A DNA stretch of 64,000 nt, taken from NCBI GenBank assembly GCA_026874595.1, contig CM049311.1, positions 56,367,953 to 56,431,952 on the forward strand, given 5' to 3'. Below the pieces are notes generated by a model, which was not told the origin of the DNA, searched no databases, and saw nothing but the letters and a program-made list of their open reading frames with translations. Position 1 is the stretch's first letter. Each line of letters starts with the position of its first letter. The position numbers and the translations under genes are program-made. Shown piece after piece: positions 23,426 to 34,929 of this stretch. Origin of the DNA: Sipunculus nudus (Eukaryota > Annelida > Sipuncula > Golfingiida > Sipunculidae).

Positions 23426-24410
23426 TATTGATCTTTTATAAAGCCATCTTGACACAAGACATAAGTCTACCGGAGACAATAGATTTGCTGTCTCGTGAAG
23501 CTATACCTGCAGTGAACACGGTGATCATAATCAACGGCTCGCTGATCCAGGCTGGCCGACTACGCCGACGCTTGAGACAGACAAGGTAATGGCGTGGAAT
23601 AATCTCCGTGCTTTACCGGGGCTTGAATTGATCATGCTTATATCTTTTAAAGATCCTGGCTTTGATTTTTTAATATATATACTTGTATGCCACAAGCTAG
23701 AGTGCGCTCCACATAGCATGTCTGTTCTGAGTTTTTTTTCACAGCTGTCAATCATGACGAGAACAAGACAGCCCCCAAAGGGTCCACACCTCCGCCAAGA
23801 CTTCTTTTAAATTCCACATTTTTCATTCAACCAGTCATTCTTTCCTTTTGCTAACATTCAAATGTCGTTTATTCAGGTGTTTCCAAAGACGTCTGCGCCT
23901 TGCGCGAAGCAGATGTACAGACAGACAATACTGATATTGTACTCACCTGGAACCTCTTCAAAATCTCATTGAATTTTATTAAGAACTAGAGCGCACTCAC
24001 AGGTCACATACCTACGCCAATGTTTGGCAACACCTGCATGAAATGCCTCTGTTCCATGCCCGATCCTTCCTTTTAAACGTTATATAAATTCAGTTGAACC
24101 TTTTCGAGATAAAGCACAAACAAATAAGGTGGTCGAACATCGGAACGGTGGCAGAACATATGTAGCGTCACTAATAAAGCTACAAGCTCAGTTTTGGGGA
24201 TCGTACATACAGTCAGATAGCTCGTTTCGTATACAAAAGAAGGGGATATCCGTGCGATGATATATTGTACAATTCCTTTATTATGATGTCATAGCAAAGA
24301 CGTCGTTGTTGTAATTTCAATAAACTTCCATTTGACGACATTGCTCTGATGACGTCATTACCCTTGCCCGCCGCAGAGGGTATAAATACCAGTCCGTTTC
24401 ATATTTTGTG

Positions 24411-25610
24411 GGGGCGGTGGTGTAATGGTTAAGGTGCCGGGCTCATGATCGAGAGGTCGTGAGTTCGAATCTAGGTCAGATCCCACTGTGCCAAGACCCT
24501 TAGGCAAGGTCCCAACCGCAAGTGTGCCTCTGTCCACCCAGCAGTAGAAATGGGTACCAGTAGATACTGGGAAGTAGTGATGGGAATGTGTTCCTTTTTT
24601 ATTATCGATCATCGGTTTGGGCAAACCGATCGATGATCGATTATTAATCGTTTCAGACAAACATAAAGAAATGTGCAGTTATCTGTGAAACTGTATACTC
24701 TCTTAACCCAGCCCGCATGTATTAGTAATTCTACCTGACGAAAAGAAGTTTTAGCCTTTTTTATAAATTCCTTTTATAACTAAGATATGCTATTCAGAGA
24801 TTCATTTAAATAATTATAGTAATCAACAATTAAACCACAGTCCAGGACATCTACTTGCTGGCCCTCATGAATACTCCCGCGTATCATTTTAACTTTACCA
24901 CCAGCATGGACATTATATAACAATTATGACTACTGCCGACATGCATACTGGTTTCACAGGCCTGCCAGAAAAATTACAGGCCCATATAATTTTTTTGTAA
25001 AAATTAAAAAAAAGTAATGGAAAGCTAAAAATATAATTACTCATGCGGCAGCGGCACCTGTTGAGGAGATTATTTCTAAGAGAATCTCGCCATATTGGAT
25101 TGAACCTGGATAATTATGGAGCATTTTTACGCCATATCGCCCATATTTTGCAATGAACATCTCGTTAGAAAACTCTCTGCTAATTCTGCAGCTCCCTGCC
25201 AGTTCACAGAGGTTTAATAAGTCCTCCGTTCTCTCATCTACCGTGTCATACTCAGTTATATACGGAGGTTATTTTGGAACACAGACGCATTATATGAAGC
25301 ACGGAATGTTGTAAAAAATGGAAGAATAATTTTTGCCTGTAACTTAAAGACATTCTGGTAAAAACAATCATGACTATGATGTAATCGATAGTTGCCTTTG
25401 GTAATCGAGCGCTTGAAAGTTGCAGTAAACTGACTGACTTTCGAAAAAACTCGATGATCGGCCCACCACTACTGGTAACCTTCGATGGACTAGCGTCCCA
25501 TCCAGGAGGAGTCTAACTCCTAAGTCGCTTCACGCTACAGAAACCGGGATAAGCTCCGGCCTGATGAGCCATTAGGCTCGCGTGTCAAAGCCAAGCAGAC
25601 TTCACCTACC
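24411..25610 (+). mobile_element. tRNA-derived SINE split by a hAT MITE
   Basis: The head at 24411-24480 has a pol III A box (TGGTGTAATGGTTAAGG) and a B box (GAGTTCGAATC). After the body the sequence stops at ATACTGGGAAG (24574). It resumes at 25472 with GGTAACCTTCGATGGACTAG, and continues through CGTCCCATCCAGGAGGAG and AACCGGGATAAGCTCCGG. That tail resembles the conserved 3' domain of HE1/V-type SINEs and related LINEs. The 897 bp between is the hAT element. The SINE is therefore older than the hAT insertion. It is not a functional tRNA gene because the acceptor and anticodon stems do not fold. Confidence 0.75.
24575..25471 (+). mobile_element. hAT MITE inserted in a SINE
   Basis: Ends TAGTGATGGG and CCCACCACTA. 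The flanking octamers CTGGGAAG and CTGGTAAC agree at six of eight bases, a decayed target duplication. The body matches 16972-17875 in inverted orientation. A strong palindrome (CGATCATCGGTTTGGGCAAA and its complement) lies at about 24605-24640, next to one end. No transposase frame. Confidence 0.85.
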
Positions 25611-25804
25611 GTTGCCTTCTTATTTTACATATTATATCTCCGAAATACCATCATAAACGTAAATGAAACTTTGTGGAAAGGCATACAATAGGCACAGTTT
25701 GTGGCGGGTCTTTTATTGTGTACACAGTATAAAAGAACAGCAAAAAATGAGATAGGCGAACATCTACAACTACTGCTTAGCCCATGTTCAACATTTTCAT
25801 ACAA

Positions 25805-25842
25805 TTTCTTAGATTTTTTTTTTTTTGGGGGGGGGGGGGGAT
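25805..25842. repeat. Homopolymer tract T/G
   Basis: A T-run followed by a long G-run, probably unstable in length and prone to assembly error. Confidence 0.9.
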
Positions 25843-25971
25843 TTTGGAGATATAGTGTTTTTAACAACAGTTAAAGCTGATCACATATCAAAGATACAAA
25901 CAGAGATTCGAGGAGGACAAACATTGATGTAGTGTAACTTCCTTCCGATATTAATGGGCGAAAGTAACCAC

Positions 25972-26116
25972 ATCAGGGGCGGGTCCAGGATTAAGGAAAA
26001 TGAGGGGTTCAGCCCAGGAAGACTAATAAAAAAAACTAAAAAAGTTCACCAGAGCCTGAAAAAGGGGTTCCAGGCCGGAAAAATTGGTCTGATCCCTTAA
26101 AACGGATAGTCTGTTA
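25972..26116 (+). mobile_element. GGATCCAGGATT-type MITE fragment
   Basis: CAGGGGCGGGTCCAGGATTA starts a block that also contains GAGGGGTT, GGAAGACTAAT and AATTGGTCTGA. The block at 32342-32541 has the same words in the same order, and 46116-46138 carries the inverted terminus. Non-coding. Confidence 0.55.
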
Positions 26117-26829
26117 CCATAATTTAGTACAACCTTTTCCAATACATGAAATCAGCATTACTACAGACAGGCGTTTCTCAAACCGGACTTTTCTTCAGCA
26201 TAGACACCTGTGAACTCCACCAATTACTTCCAAGCTAATGCAAATAGCTTATATTTCCCCATATGGTTCATTCAAGAGAAAAATGTTTGACACTGACACG
26301 CGTCTCAAGAATTGTTCAGCGTCACAGTGGGTGTGTTTACAATCAAACAGACAACTGTACCCAAACAACCTGCTTTAATTAGCAGGAGCGTTATCACCAC
26401 ATAATATATTTAACGGAGTTAAACAGTGGTATATCACATGATAACTCATCAATTCAAACCATGCTAATGTAATTATATCATCCCACGACATGCAGAGTGT
26501 GGAGCAGTGCAAGCTCAGTGCTCAGCATTTAAATGTACAGTCAAACCTAGACTAAGGACCTTCTGGGTTTAGCGACGATCACTTTTATATGTCCCGATTC
26601 GTTTTAGCTCTTTATACATAAGACCTCGCTCAGACGACTAGCTCGCAAATGCAACTCTTTTTTATATAAGGATCAGTTGGTGACACTGTCTTTTGAACGA
26701 AGATAAAGGTATCAACATATCCCTTAATTGCGTGATGCGTACTGGGTAAGGAAAGGTAAGGATCATCGATCTGGTAAATAAGAGATGAGATACATAAATT
26801 ATAAGATAAATATTCACACACAAACACAC

Positions 26830-26833
<4 letters not shown>

Positions 26834-26869
<36 letters not shown>
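26834..26869. repeat. (TA)n microsatellite
   Basis: Uninterrupted TA dinucleotides preceded by CA-rich sequence. Confidence 0.95.
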
Positions 26870-26871
<2 letters not shown>

Positions 26872-27028
26872 TGAATTTCTGTCACAAAATTGCGCTCGCA
26901 TTAACAGGCAAACGCATTGAAATAAGCTGTGGTCTGCAAACAGTTTTGGTATCCTACTTCCAGTTGTTCAGAATTAATCAACTTTCGTTCCTGGTCTGTG
27001 AAGTCGCTAATTGGAACATCAACACCTG

Positions 27029-27035
27029 CCCCCCC

Positions 27036-27070
<35 letters not shown>

Positions 27071-27072
27071 AG
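27029..27072. repeat. C-tract and (TC)n microsatellite
   Basis: A poly-C run leads into TC repeats. The ORFs crossing it (poly-Pro, Leu-Ser repeats) are artefacts of the low complexity. Confidence 0.95.
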
Positions 27073-28089
27073 AGAGGAGATTGTATTTCAAATGTAAATG
27101 CAACCTTACAATGTTTTGGCAAGGTCCCATGCAGAAATATCATTAATACGATATTTTTAATCACATGAACCGCAATTTAATGATACAATAAACATTATTC
27201 ACATTATATATGTTATTATTCACAAAGGTATATTTACATATAGAATATATAATTTTTAATTTCTTAATTACATTATAAATTATCATTATACACCAATACA
27301 TATTTTCTTTGCTTTGTGATCCACCTTTCCATGTGCAATATTAACAGTTTTCATTATTTAGAAATACCTCTGGAAAAACCTACCTTATTATAATCGTCAG
27401 CCTTTCAAAACAAAAATCCACTCTTCCTTTCATTGGCGTTCTTACTAGCCAGGCAGATGTTTCTGGTGACTAAAATTTAAAAAAAAAATAGGTGACTAGT
27501 ATATTCTTAAGTTGGTATTAATTGATCAAGTTAATTAGAGAACGCATTCAAATAATGTGTTACTTAGCGTAACTACACCTTGAGAAACCCAGTTTTGTCC
27601 CTCATGCCCATATGTATTAGATAGATGGATAGATTTTATTCACAACAACACATACGTATGACAAATAAATGGATAAATATAAAATACATATATCCATCAA
27701 ATTATATTCATAAAATCTGCAAGTGTTAAAAAGCCATGCAAAAAGGAGTACTTAAAAGTAACCTTACCTTTTGTGATGAACACTTATTTCCATAGTGGAC
27801 CTTAAGAACAAATTAACAAAATAGCAGGCAATGCATACAATTTAGATAATTTATCATATTAAATTAATTTCAAAGTGCTGACAAAGACTATCGAACATGG
27901 AAATACCTTTACCTCTTCATATATGTCGATCGGTTACATAAATTAAATCTATGACTACGAAAATATAAGAATTACAGTAATAATAAAAGTTACATGTATA
28001 GGTTAAATCGACTGAGTGTTCATATTTAAAATATGACTATAGAATAACTAAAGAAACTAAGAGTAACAAGAGCAGTCATGTATAGTTGG
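27073..28089. other. AT-rich intergenic sequence
   Basis: No ORF, tRNA or clear repeat boundary seen. A segment near 27370-27560 recurs in part at 31130-31300 (TTTCATTGGCG-like, AGCCAGGCAG and AGTTAATTAGAGAA words), indicating an old dispersed repeat. Confidence 0.5.
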
Positions 28090-28196
28090 AATAATCAAGG
28101 CAATGTGCTTTGTATGTATTGTATTTGATGTAATTGTGTACAATTATGTGACCTGTGTATTGTATGATTTTTCAGCAATAAAATGTATTAAAAAAA
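28090..28196 (+). mobile_element. Probable LINE 3' end with poly(A)-like tail
   Basis: TGTATTGTATTTGATGTAAT, CAATTATGTGACCTG and CAGCAATAAAATGTATT, then an A-run, form a typical LINE 3' UTR end with an AATAAA signal. No coding part precedes it, so it would be a heavily 5'-truncated copy. Confidence 0.4.
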
Positions 28197-28387
28197 GACA
28201 TTCATGTACCTGTGAGTTATATATTAAAAAACTTTGACTAAGAGTTTCAAGGATAAAAAATGACCATGATTAAGATTTATGTAATAAAATTCCATTTGCA
28301 TGTCCTTCATTTTCCCAAATAAGTAATCTTTGCAATTCTTCATATATAATCTCTTACTGTAAGAAGTTTTAATAATAGATGGTAGTT

Positions 28388-28633
28388 AATATAAACTTAT
28401 TTATTTTACATGGATTGTACAAATAGTTATTATAACTAATCGAGGCACTCTCCATGGCTCCGGTGATGGCGTTCGGTAGTCTGCAGAGGTGGAGGAAACC
28501 GGAGTACCCGGAGAAAACCACCGGCCTTGGACGGGCAACTACAACCCACTCTCATAGCCACGCCGGGGATCGAACCCGGGTCGCCAGCGGAGATAGCCAA
28601 GCGTTTTACCACTCAGCTGTCCAGGATGGTAGT
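28388..28633 (-). mobile_element. tRNA-derived SINE inserted in the LINE
   Basis: On the minus strand the head contains CTGAGTGGTAAAACGC (A box) and GGGTTCGATCCCC (B box). A GC-rich body follows, with GGTTTTCTCCGGGTACTCCG, and the end is AT-rich. GATGGTAGTT is present at 28378-28387 and again at 28624-28633, a likely 10 bp target duplication. Removing the insert would restore the LINE reading order, which supports the boundaries. The plus-strand ORF across it is a shadow. Confidence 0.75.
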
Positions 28634-29158
28634 TCATTCCATAATTTTATTCCATTGAATTTAAAACTGTATTAACCCTGAGTTTTGACTTGAGGGCAAA
28701 ATATCAGCTTGTTTACTTCTGGGTGTGTTATGAGAATGTCTGACATGTTATATATCACTAAGGGATGCCGGAGAATGATGAACATGAGTATAATTCATCA
28801 AAACTAAGTGATAAATAACCAACCCTATGAGAAACATCCAACCATTTCAATTTTTTTAAATCACTTATAATCTTAAGCTTTGTCTATTTGAAAATTTTCT
28901 GACAAAACCTACCAATTTATTTTGAGCAGTCTGAAGCTTAGTCTTCAGTTTTTAATGAAGTCCCCGGTACCAAGTGTTACAAGCATAATCAAAAATTCCC
29001 TGTAGTAGTGAAGAGCATAACATTTTCCCCCTGGGATTCAAATTTGCATGTTTCCTGTACAGAAATTTTATTCTAGTATTTATTTTACTTATGACTGTGT
29101 TGTCCATGATATTTCCAGAAAGTGTCTGATCAAGTACAAAAAGTACTACCCAAAGATG

Positions 29159-29464
29159 TTAAACATGTTCTTTGTACATAATGTCCACAGTGTTACATTT
29201 AATGGATAAAATGTTACTTTTTCTTAGTTTATGCAAATACTTCTCAAACCATCCACACAATGACTCAAATTCAAGTGAAAGTGTACATTCTATCTCCTTA
29301 TGGTCTCTCCCACTCCCAACTAAAGCAGAATCATCTGCGTATATGACTAAATCACATTTCATATCATTTACATATATAGTAAATAACAAAGGTCCTAAAA
29401 TGGAACCTTGTGGTACTCCACACGTAACATTCCTATAATAAGACCACACATTATTTATTTCCAC
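29159..29464 (-). pseudogene. Reverse transcriptase core fragment of the LINE
   Basis: The longest surviving open piece of the LINE (101 codons). It contains the template-grip motif CGVPQGSILGPLLFTIYVND and the catalytic YADD box. A TGA separates it from the upstream palm segment VHIDLQKAFNTVDH (about 29636-29590), and a TAA lies within that segment. Confidence 0.85.
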
Positions 29465-30959
29465 AAATTCTCATCTGTCATTTAGGTAAGACTCGAACCA
29501 TGAAACAGCTGGAGTATTCAATCCAAGTGCATGTTATTTGGTAGTTAAAATACTTTTAGTATTGTGATCCACAGTATTAAAGGCCTTCTGTAGGTCTATA
29601 TGTACCATGCCAGTGTAAATGCTAACCCTATTACATCTTATTTTATCTGTAAGATGTGTTAGAGTAGTGTTGGGGGAAACAGTCCTAAATCCTGATTGAA
29701 ACTGATTTAATCAAATTTCTGATTCCAAGGTAAGAATACAGTTGGTCATATCCTACCCTTTCTAAAATTTCGGATATGACTAGTAAAGCTGAAAAAAGTT
29801 CTGTATAATTTCCTCCATAATTTCTGTCACCTTTTCATAGGGCGGGACTACTATGACTGTTTTGAATTAAGTGGGATCTGTTAAACAGATTAATTATGAA
29901 AAGTAATAGGTGATGCTATTGAGTATGCACAATCTTTAAGAAATTTTACTGAAATTAAATCACTTCCAGTAGATTTTGCATCATTTAAACCTCTTTGTAA
30001 TTTTACAATGGTTTCTTCTCTGACAACAGAAAATTTGAAACCACTTGCAGTTACATTTTTTTCTTATAAAACTCAAAAACTTTTTTCTTATCATATGGCC
30101 TAAAAGTAAGTTTATCTACAAGTTTGCCTGCAGTATTGCAGAAAAATTCAATAAACCATTTTGCAACAAATCTGGGCTCAAAACATAAGTCTTCATCATT
30201 ATTTTTCAGCCCTATATTAACATTTCCTTCCATTATTTTAGTGGGGCTGCCTATGTTTCTTAGTGTGTTCCATAGTATTTAAGGTTCATTTTGGTTTTCA
30301 CTTAATTCATTCCTCACAAACTTTCTCTTGGCTTTACATATTTCTCTTTGAGTTTAGTTTCTATACGTTTCACGTACTCACAAAAAATACTGATGTCTTT
30401 AGTTTTCCTGAGTTTAAACCAAGCTCTGTCTTTCTCGCTAATCATATTTTAGGTGTAACAAGATGTTTAAGATGGATCAGTGCCGTTTTTAAGTCTGGCA
30501 ATTTTAACTGGAGCAACACCCTCTACAACCTTAAGAATCAGTTCACTTAATCTCCTCCAGGATAAATTAATATTTTCACATTTGACCAATTTTCCTGTTT
30601 CAGTTCCTCATTGGTACATGTAAAATTATAGTTTATATGTTATTTTGGTTACATTGTGTTTATTAACAATCCTGCGGAATTTTCCGTATGCAAAAGGTTC
30701 CATTATGGTCACTGTTTTTGGCTGGGAGAACCCAATTTGGTTTTATTTTTTACTGAGTGTGACACTATAATTAAATCAATGCATGTTTCAGATATATCAG
30801 TTATTCTAGTAGGCTCTTCTGTCATCTGTTTTTTAATATCAAATATCCTGATAAAGTAATTTAAATCATTTACGAGTTTATTGAAAACAACTTCTAAAGT
30901 GTATATACGATATAAAACATAATGCATATGAGTGCATGGGATTACACGATGTATCAATA

Positions 30960-31680
30960 TAATTAAAAAGTAACTTTATCTAATTTTTTAAAATATGTTT
31001 ATAGGTCCCTCATATTCAGATGTTAATACGGACATAATAATCTGAGATTTTTCCTCTCTGATATACAATTCATCGTATGGGCTATCATTAAAAACTTTAC
31101 ACATTACAATTTAGGAATAACTTTGGAAGGACTTACCATAATCATCAGCCCTTTCCAAATGAATAATCCGCTCTTCTTTCTCATTTGCTCTCTTGCTAGC
31201 CAAGCAGTTGTATCTTGTGACTTAAGTTTACGCTAGGTAATAATTGGCCTATATAAGACCAAGTTAATTAGAGAATACCTTCAGACAATGCGTAATTGAG
31301 CGTGACAAAGCATTATGAGAGTCCGTTTTGTCCGTCAGACTAATGTGTTGAAATCTCAGTTAAATAGTTTTTAAAACAGCGCTCCAATCTGTCCCAGTTT
31401 TTGGCTATACTCAAAATAGCTACTCTTGGCAATCTGTTCTTACGCCCTTTGCATGATCAATGATTTGTCGATCAATTTAAAGAAATTATTAAGGATAGAG
31501 TACTGGAAACACTCTACAGGATGTTATGAATGTATTCCATGTTTAATCGTCCAGCTTGTTAGGTTTCAATCAATGAAACAGATTTATAATTTTGTTTGAT
31601 GACTGTTGTTTAAAAGCGATCATTTTCCCTTACAATGCTGGAACTCTTTCTAATTCTACATGATTTGTATTATTACGAAT
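30960..31680. other. Intergenic sequence without recognised feature
   Basis: AT-rich. The stretch at 31130-31300 resembles 27370-27560 and is probably an old repeat. No gene seen. Confidence 0.5.
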
Positions 31681-31682
31681 AG

Positions 31683-31990
31683 TGGGCCAGCCAAAGTTTT
31701 CACTTTTAAGGGCATTGCTTGTTAATAGCAGGCATCCATGCTAGATCAATCAGCCACAGAGTGAAGAAAAAAGTACGGGTGGATGCCACCTGAAATTTTG
31801 AATTTCAAGGTCATTTTCACGGTCAATCCAAAAAATGGGCCAGCCAAGGTAAATTTTTCACTATTGTGAACATTGCTTGTGAATATCAGGCATCTATGCC
31901 AGATCAAACAACCAAACAGTGATGAAAAAGTGTAGGTGGATGCCATTTTAACCTTTGAGGTTTTTTCAAGGTCATTTTTAAAATCAAACA
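31683..31990 (+). repeat. Two ~165 bp direct repeats (GGGCCAGCCAA units)
   Basis: GGGCCAGCCAA begins units at about 31684 and 31846. Each contains ATTGCTTGT, CAGGCATC, GGTGGATGCCA and CAAGGTCATTTT. A related inverted copy is at 36680-36870. The minus-strand ORF across it reads repeat sequence and is not convincing as a gene. Confidence 0.65.
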
Positions 31991-32341
31991 TTAGAAAAAT
32001 TGAACCTGAACGTGTATAGTTTTTTTCAATCAATAAAACCAACGTATATTCGGTAACCTTAGGATTTACAGATATTTTTGTGTCAAGTGCAACGTACACA
32101 AGCCTCGTTATAATATTTTTTACACTTAAATGTATGAAAAGTACAACTTAAAGGTGTCTTTTGTTTACACAGTAATGTTTTGACTACTCCAAATCAAGAC
32201 ATATATCCTCAAAGTGTCTTTTACACACTTTACACGAAAACGGAATAAAAAAGGCCCCCTTTTGAAAATGCTTGATAAAAGGTCCATCTAATAAGGTCCT
32301 TACCATTTTTTTGTTTTTGGTGCGAGTTGTTGGTATCAGAA

Positions 32342-32541
32342 CAGGGTTGGATCCAGGATTTAGGAAAAAGAGGGGTCCAACCTAGGAGGACTAATGATCA
32401 AACCCATAAAAAGTCCCCAGGTCCAGAAAATCGGGGGTCCAGGTCGCAATAATTGGTCTGAACCCCTTAATGAAAGGAAGCGGCAGCTGAAAAGATGGGA
32501 GCGGGGACCCAACCCCCGGATCCCTCCTTTGGATCCGCTCC
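32342..32541 (+). mobile_element. GGATCCAGGATT-type MITE
   Basis: Begins GGGTTGGATCCAGGATTTAG and ends TTTGGATCCGCTCC, so the ends are inverted around GGATCC. Internal words match 25972-26116. About 200 bp, non-coding. Confidence 0.55.
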
Positions 32542-32659
32542 AGCTGAAGAACCTGGATAGACTTTTACATTTAAAGTTAAAATGAAAAAGGACTGAAACA
32601 TTCAAAAAGGCTACAAAAATAGCTGTTACAATGATGAAAAAGGCGATTTCTGTCATTAT

Positions 32660-33880
32660 ATATTAGTCATAAAATATAAATGTTTTATTAGACCATTATG
32701 TTTTAGTTCAAATAGGATCATTCAGTGACATTTATCGCCAACATAAGTTCTTCGGGCACCCACATGAATATTGTAACTGATCTATGGATTAGTTCATGCT
32801 TTACATAAAGGAATTTGTCGACAAGATTGAGACACAATAAATAAGCCATCATGCCAGCTCCCAGAATTCAAGGAAACAAACATTTCAAGGTGGTTTCCTA
32901 AACTTTTAATGGACGCAAGAATATTTAAAAAAATAATAATTGCCCTGTTAAAATATTGTAGCCAATATGCACACTATATAGGTAAAATGAGGCTCTTTAA
33001 TTATCTTTTGATAGTTACATGTACGCGATTTTTATAGATGCTCAGTGATAATTTTCCTATTACATGCATTTATTTACTGAAAAAAAGATGTTTAAATAAC
33101 TAAAGGTATTAAGGATCTATAATCCTTGGATGATTATCCAAAACAGCTACCGCTGTGTATTTTGGCATCTTGTCTGTATTTTATTAATATCCAAATGTGC
33201 TGAGACACTTTTGGAACGTTTAAAGGTGGTAATATAAATTTAGTGTGGGGGACCCCCTTACATTCCTGTCGAATATGTATAATACCTTTATTTACTGACA
33301 AAACCTTTTAAAATGAAATATGTGTTAGAGGGAACCACCTCCATTTTAGTAATGCATCTTTTGTATCCTTACCAAGGCATATCATTTTCTAGGCACCTTG
33401 GAGGGTGTGCCCGTCAGGTTCCTGTTTGATCTGCAGATTGCTCAACATTAATAGATGAATAAAGCATGGCACACGTGTCAATGAGTTTCTGCCATTATTA
33501 TCATACTGATGAAACCATATGTGATAAAAGATATATACTTTATGTCAGAATCATCTAACACTGTGACATTTTTAGAGCTGTACCTATAGAATAGACAAGC
33601 TAATCCATTTTAATTTTAAAGATTTATAATGGGTGCCTTTAATGTAATTTTGCAGTCCGACAACCAACACATTGAAATCATATATATGATAAATCTGTAA
33701 ATTACTTGGGGTATCTTTTGATAATGACTTCCATTTAGAGACACGGCAGAAATGTGCTCTAAAGCAAGTACACAGTAAACAGTGCTTCAGCTTATTAATA
33801 TTTAATCCATTGGACCAGGGTAGAGCCTTTATTTCCTGTACCCCGCTTTTAAGAGACCACCCCCTGGTTTTCCGGTCCTT
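32660..33880. other. Intergenic sequence
   Basis: No recognisable gene. A 99-codon minus-strand ORF at 33584-33883 shows no known motif and abuts the GGTCCGGTCC element. I regard it as chance. Confidence 0.5.
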
Positions 33881-33886
33881 CACTTA

Positions 33887-34920
33887 AGCGGTCCGGTCCT
33901 GGTCCGGCCCAGCTGTAGGCGGTCCGGTCCAATAGGTGGACTGTCCAAGCGGTCCGGTCCTTTTATCAAAATATCATGAAAAATAAAATAAAACTTTTAT
34001 TTATTTTTTTTTTTACTTTTTTTACTAACGATTGTTCTACTTATTTTTTTATCACATATATTTGTTCGAATGTTTACCAAACGGAATATCATACACAGCA
34101 AAACGTGCAATAAATGTAAAATTTTAATCTATACTTGAATCGCAGGATCTGGAAGTAAATTTTAATGACAATTTGAAATCACAATCTTTGTAAATTATTT
34201 CACAACAGTGGAATATTTTGTGTTACTGTGTGGAGCATGGTGGTTAGAATATAAATCAAATTGTGCAAGGTGGGGCGAGCTGATTTAAAGAATTTGTGGG
34301 CGAGGATGAATGCGGGCTGACATTAGCTGATTAGTTATGAAATGGTTTTAGTGCGATTTGATATAGAAAACTTATTAATCTAATGTGCAGGGTGGGGCGA
34401 GCTGATTTAAAGAATTTACTATGCGGGGAAGGATGCAGATTGACATTAGGTGATTAGTTATGTAGTGCTTTAAGTGCGGTTTGATATAGCAACTCATTAA
34501 CCTAATGTTAAGGTATTCAACGTATAGAAATCGGTCTTATATACTGTAATACACAGTGATACAGAGGAAAAGTATCAGCATTGTGCAACACAGCAGGGGA
34601 CAATGATCTAATATTAAATATGTCACTTCAATCATAAGTTAATAACTAAAAATGACCCATTACTGTTACTCAGAGGGGGAAAAATATAAAATAATAGGCG
34701 TATATATAATTATACTTTTGCAGCTGCCATTGCTTTAAATACATTTAGAGTAGTTAAAGAGTCTTTCTTTGAGAGGTTAATTACCCATTGTTCATAACAT
34801 GATTTGTTGGTTGAAACTAAATCCTCAAAGTCATCTGTTTAGTCTGAAACTTGAAACAAGGTGTTAGCGGTCCGGTCCAGTCCAAGCGGTCCGGTCCAGT
34901 CCAAGCGGTCCGCTCCGCAC
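33887..34920 (+). mobile_element. Element bounded by GCGGTCCGGTCC repeats
   Basis: AAGCGGTCCGGTCC words cluster at 33887-33962 and again, in the same orientation, at 34866-34912. The right edge reads CCGCTCCGCACCTCTAC; its complement GTAGAGGTG resembles a hAT end, but no matching left end was found. The middle holds a ~124 bp direct duplication (34262-34505). Family unknown, no ORF. Confidence 0.45.
34262..34505. repeat. ~124 bp tandem duplication
   Basis: GGTGGGGCGAGCTGATTTAA occurs at about 34269 and 34391. Each copy is followed by GCTGACATTAG- or TTGACATTAG-like words and by GCGATTTGATATAG or GCGGTTTGATATAG. Confidence 0.8.
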
Positions 34921-34929
34921 CTCTACAAA

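Larger units (their letters stand above)
28200..30957 (-). pseudogene. Decayed CR1/Jockey-like non-LTR retrotransposon
   Basis: Reading from 30957 leftward on the minus strand, the pieces appear in correct order. First is an APE-type endonuclease remnant (PTRIT...TCIDLI at about 30830-30760). Next is the pre-RT linker (30233-30051). Then comes reverse transcriptase with DLQKAFNTVDH, GVPQGSILGPLLF and YADD (about 29640-29160). Last is the C-terminal part with AQNKLV and an IKLWNELP-like word interrupted at 28623 by a SINE and resumed at 28387. There are in-frame stops and frameshifts, so it is dead. RT motifs place it in the CR1/L2/Jockey group rather than L1, though the exact clade is uncertain. 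Confidence 0.8.

Noticed and set aside
24411-24482. Possible tRNA gene
   Set aside because: A and B boxes are present, but the acceptor and anticodon stems do not pair and a SINE body and tail follow.
25558-25595. CTGATGAGCC...GGCTCG resembling a hammerhead core in the SINE tail
   Set aside because: The required GAAA box does not follow stem II, and no stem I or III can be drawn. It is part of the conserved SINE tail.
26662-26901. ORFs with Tyr-Ile repeats here, at 40649-40977, 47841-48059 and 57025-57213
   Set aside because: They translate (TA)n microsatellites.
28454-28675. 73-codon plus-strand ORF rich in Arg/Pro/Thr
   Set aside because: It is the antisense of a tRNA-derived SINE with clear A and B boxes.
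30263-30550. 95-codon plus-strand ORF
   Set aside because: It lies antisense to the linker region of the decayed LINE on the minus strand.
31746-32099. 117-codon minus-strand ORF
   Set aside because: It spans two copies of a dispersed ~165 bp repeat, with no domain and no conserved start.
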